The position numbers were made by a program, and so were the translations under genes. The notes beneath the pieces were generated by a model. It made no database searches. It was not told the DNA's origin and saw nothing but the letters and a program-made list of their open reading frames with translations. Source: an uncultured bacterium (GTDB taxonomy: Bacteria; Actinomycetota; Coriobacteriia; Coriobacteriales; Coriobacteriaceae). From it: DNA of 5,680 nt. The stretch covers positions 1-5,680 of the forward strand of contig CAJMPF010000121.1 of NCBI GenBank assembly GCA_905215195.1, given 5' to 3'. Below are positions 4,624-5,680 of the stretch, in pieces (the stretch's first letter is position 1; every line of letters starts with the position of its first letter).

Positions 4624-5680
4624 ATGGCTCTTTGGGGTGGTCGTTTTGAGGCAGGCGTGGCCGAGGTCACGCAGGAGTTTGGCGCGTCGTTGCCGGTCGA
4701 CAAACATCTCTATAAGCAGGATATCGCCGGCTCTAAGGCACATGCCAAGATGCTGGCGGCCCAGGGCATTATCAGCGCCGAGGACGAGCAGGCGATTGCC
4801 AAAGGCCTGACCGGAATCGAACAGGATATCGATGCCGGCAACTTTACCTTCGACATCAACGACGAGGACATTCATATGTCCATCGAGAGCGAGCTGACGC
4901 GTCGCATCGGCGAGGCTGGCAAGCGCTTGCATACCGGACGTTCGCGCAACGACCAGGTGGCGACCGACACGCGCCTGGGCGTCAAGGCGTTGGCCAAGGA
5001 GCTCATGGAGGCCAATCTAGAGCTGCGCCATGTGCTGGTGGATGCGGCTAAGAAGTACGACAAGGTGATTTTGCCGGGCTACACGCACATGCAGCATGCT
5101 CAGCCCGTGCTGCTCTCGCATCATCTGCTGGCGTATTCCTGGATGTTCGCGCGCGACTTTACGCGCCTGAAGGCCGCCTTTGATGCCGCCGACAACTGCC
5201 CGCTGGGTGCTGCCGCGCTTGCCGGTACGAGCTATCCGCTCGATCGCCAGATGACGGCTGCCGAACTTGGCTTTGCGGGCGTGATTCCCAACTCGCTTGA
5301 TGCGGTTTCCGACCGTGATTTCCTGCTCGATCTGCATTACGCCGGCTCTGTCATGGCGATGCACCTGTCGCGTCTTTCCGAGGAGATCGTGCTGTGGTCG
5401 AGCTCCGAATTTGGCTTTATCACGCTTTCTGACTCCTACTCCACCGGCTCGTCTATCATGCCGCAGAAGAAGAACCCAGACTTTGCCGAGCTTATTCGCG
5501 GCAAGAGCGGCCGAGTCTATGGCAACCTGGTGCAGCTGCTCGTGACCATGAAGGGCCTGCCGCTTGCTTATAACAAGGACTTGCAGGAGGACAAGGAGGG
5601 CGCGCTCGATACCGCCCATACGCTCATGCAGTGCCTGTCCGTTATGGCCGGAATGATATCGACTTGGACCGTCAACGAGG
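4624..5680 (+). CDS. argH: Argininosuccinate lyase, N-terminal part; 3' end outside the window
   Basis: Last enzyme of arginine synthesis: cleaves argininosuccinate to L-arginine and fumarate. It is a cytoplasmic homotetramer of the fumarase/aspartase superfamily. The window holds 352 full codons of the usual 450-470 and the frame runs off the end. The start is ATG 4624, behind AAAGGGG (4609-4615) with an 8-base gap, and gives the typical N-terminus MALWGGRF. Family blocks are in order: HTGRSRNDQ at 103-111; GYTHMQHAQP at 152-161, with the conserved Thr154-His155 pair; and the superfamily signature GSSIMPQKKNP at 275-285, whose serine pair supplies the catalytic base in studied relatives. All expected residues in the visible part are present. 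It follows argG on the same strand, but a terminator, a small ORF and two small hairpins intervene, so it may have its own control. Confidence 0.97.
   Translation, partial: MALWGGRFEAGVAEVTQEFGASLPVDKHLYKQDIAGSKAHAKMLAAQGIISAEDEQAIAKGLTGIEQDIDAGNFTFDINDEDIHMSIESELTRRIGEAGKRLHTGRSRNDQVATDTRLGVKALAKELMEANLELRHVLVDAAKKYDKVILPGYTHMQHAQPVLLSHHLLAYSWMFARDFTRLKAAFDAADNCPLGAAALAGTSYPLDRQMTAAELGFAGVIPNSLDAVSDRDFLLDLHYAGSVMAMHLSRLSEEIVLWSSSEFGFITLSDSYSTGSSIMPQKKNPDFAELIRGKSGRVYGNLVQLLVTMKGLPLAYNKDLQEDKEGALDTAHTLMQCLSVMAGMISTWTVNE

Overview
The window reads as part of the chromosome of a GC-rich bacterium. Synonymous choice is strongly C/G-ending, Shine-Dalgarno sequences are of the AAAGGAG type, and gene order and protein character suggest an actinobacterium. 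Coriobacteriia (Collinsella-like) is my best guess, by recognition only and not proven here. I see no phage, transposon, CRISPR, tRNA or rRNA feature. The four large genes are ordinary housekeeping genes: the 3' part of polA (1-1301, +), a Cof-type HAD hydrolase (1493-2320, -), argG (2875-4101, +) and the 5' part of argH (4624-5680, +).

Layout: polA and the HAD gene converge on a 191-base gap that holds a good hairpin terminator (1336-1369) and a separate perfect 16-bp inverted repeat (1437-1482). The HAD gene and argG diverge from a 554-base gap. Its HAD-proximal part is AT-rich and carries candidate promoters. Its argG-proximal part is a long 5' leader. argG and argH are separated by 522 bases that contain a strong hairpin terminator (4255-4284), an unannotated 56-codon ORF with a clear Shine-Dalgarno sequence (4335-4505), and a pair of mutually exclusive small hairpins just before argH.

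The most interesting part is the argG leader. At 2595-2669, behind a strong ribosome binding site, lies a 24-codon ORF ending in IRRQRAISRRR and stop: six arginine codons in the last ten. Four of these are CGA, a codon not used once for the 12 arginines of argG. Downstream is a hairpin followed by five T (2767-2809), which looks like an intrinsic terminator. Its left arm can instead pair with 2696-2708 (11 base pairs), an antiterminator. This is the layout of ribosome-mediated transcription attenuation, with the arginine leader placed in front of an arginine biosynthesis gene. I do not know of a described bacterial arginine attenuator of this kind. A 16-bp long-range helix (2708-2723 with 2810-2825) surrounds the terminator and is not explained by the simple model.

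Functionally, ArgG joins citrulline and aspartate into argininosuccinate and ArgH splits that into arginine and fumarate, so the right half of the window is the last two steps of arginine synthesis. polA and the HAD hydrolase are not obviously linked to it.
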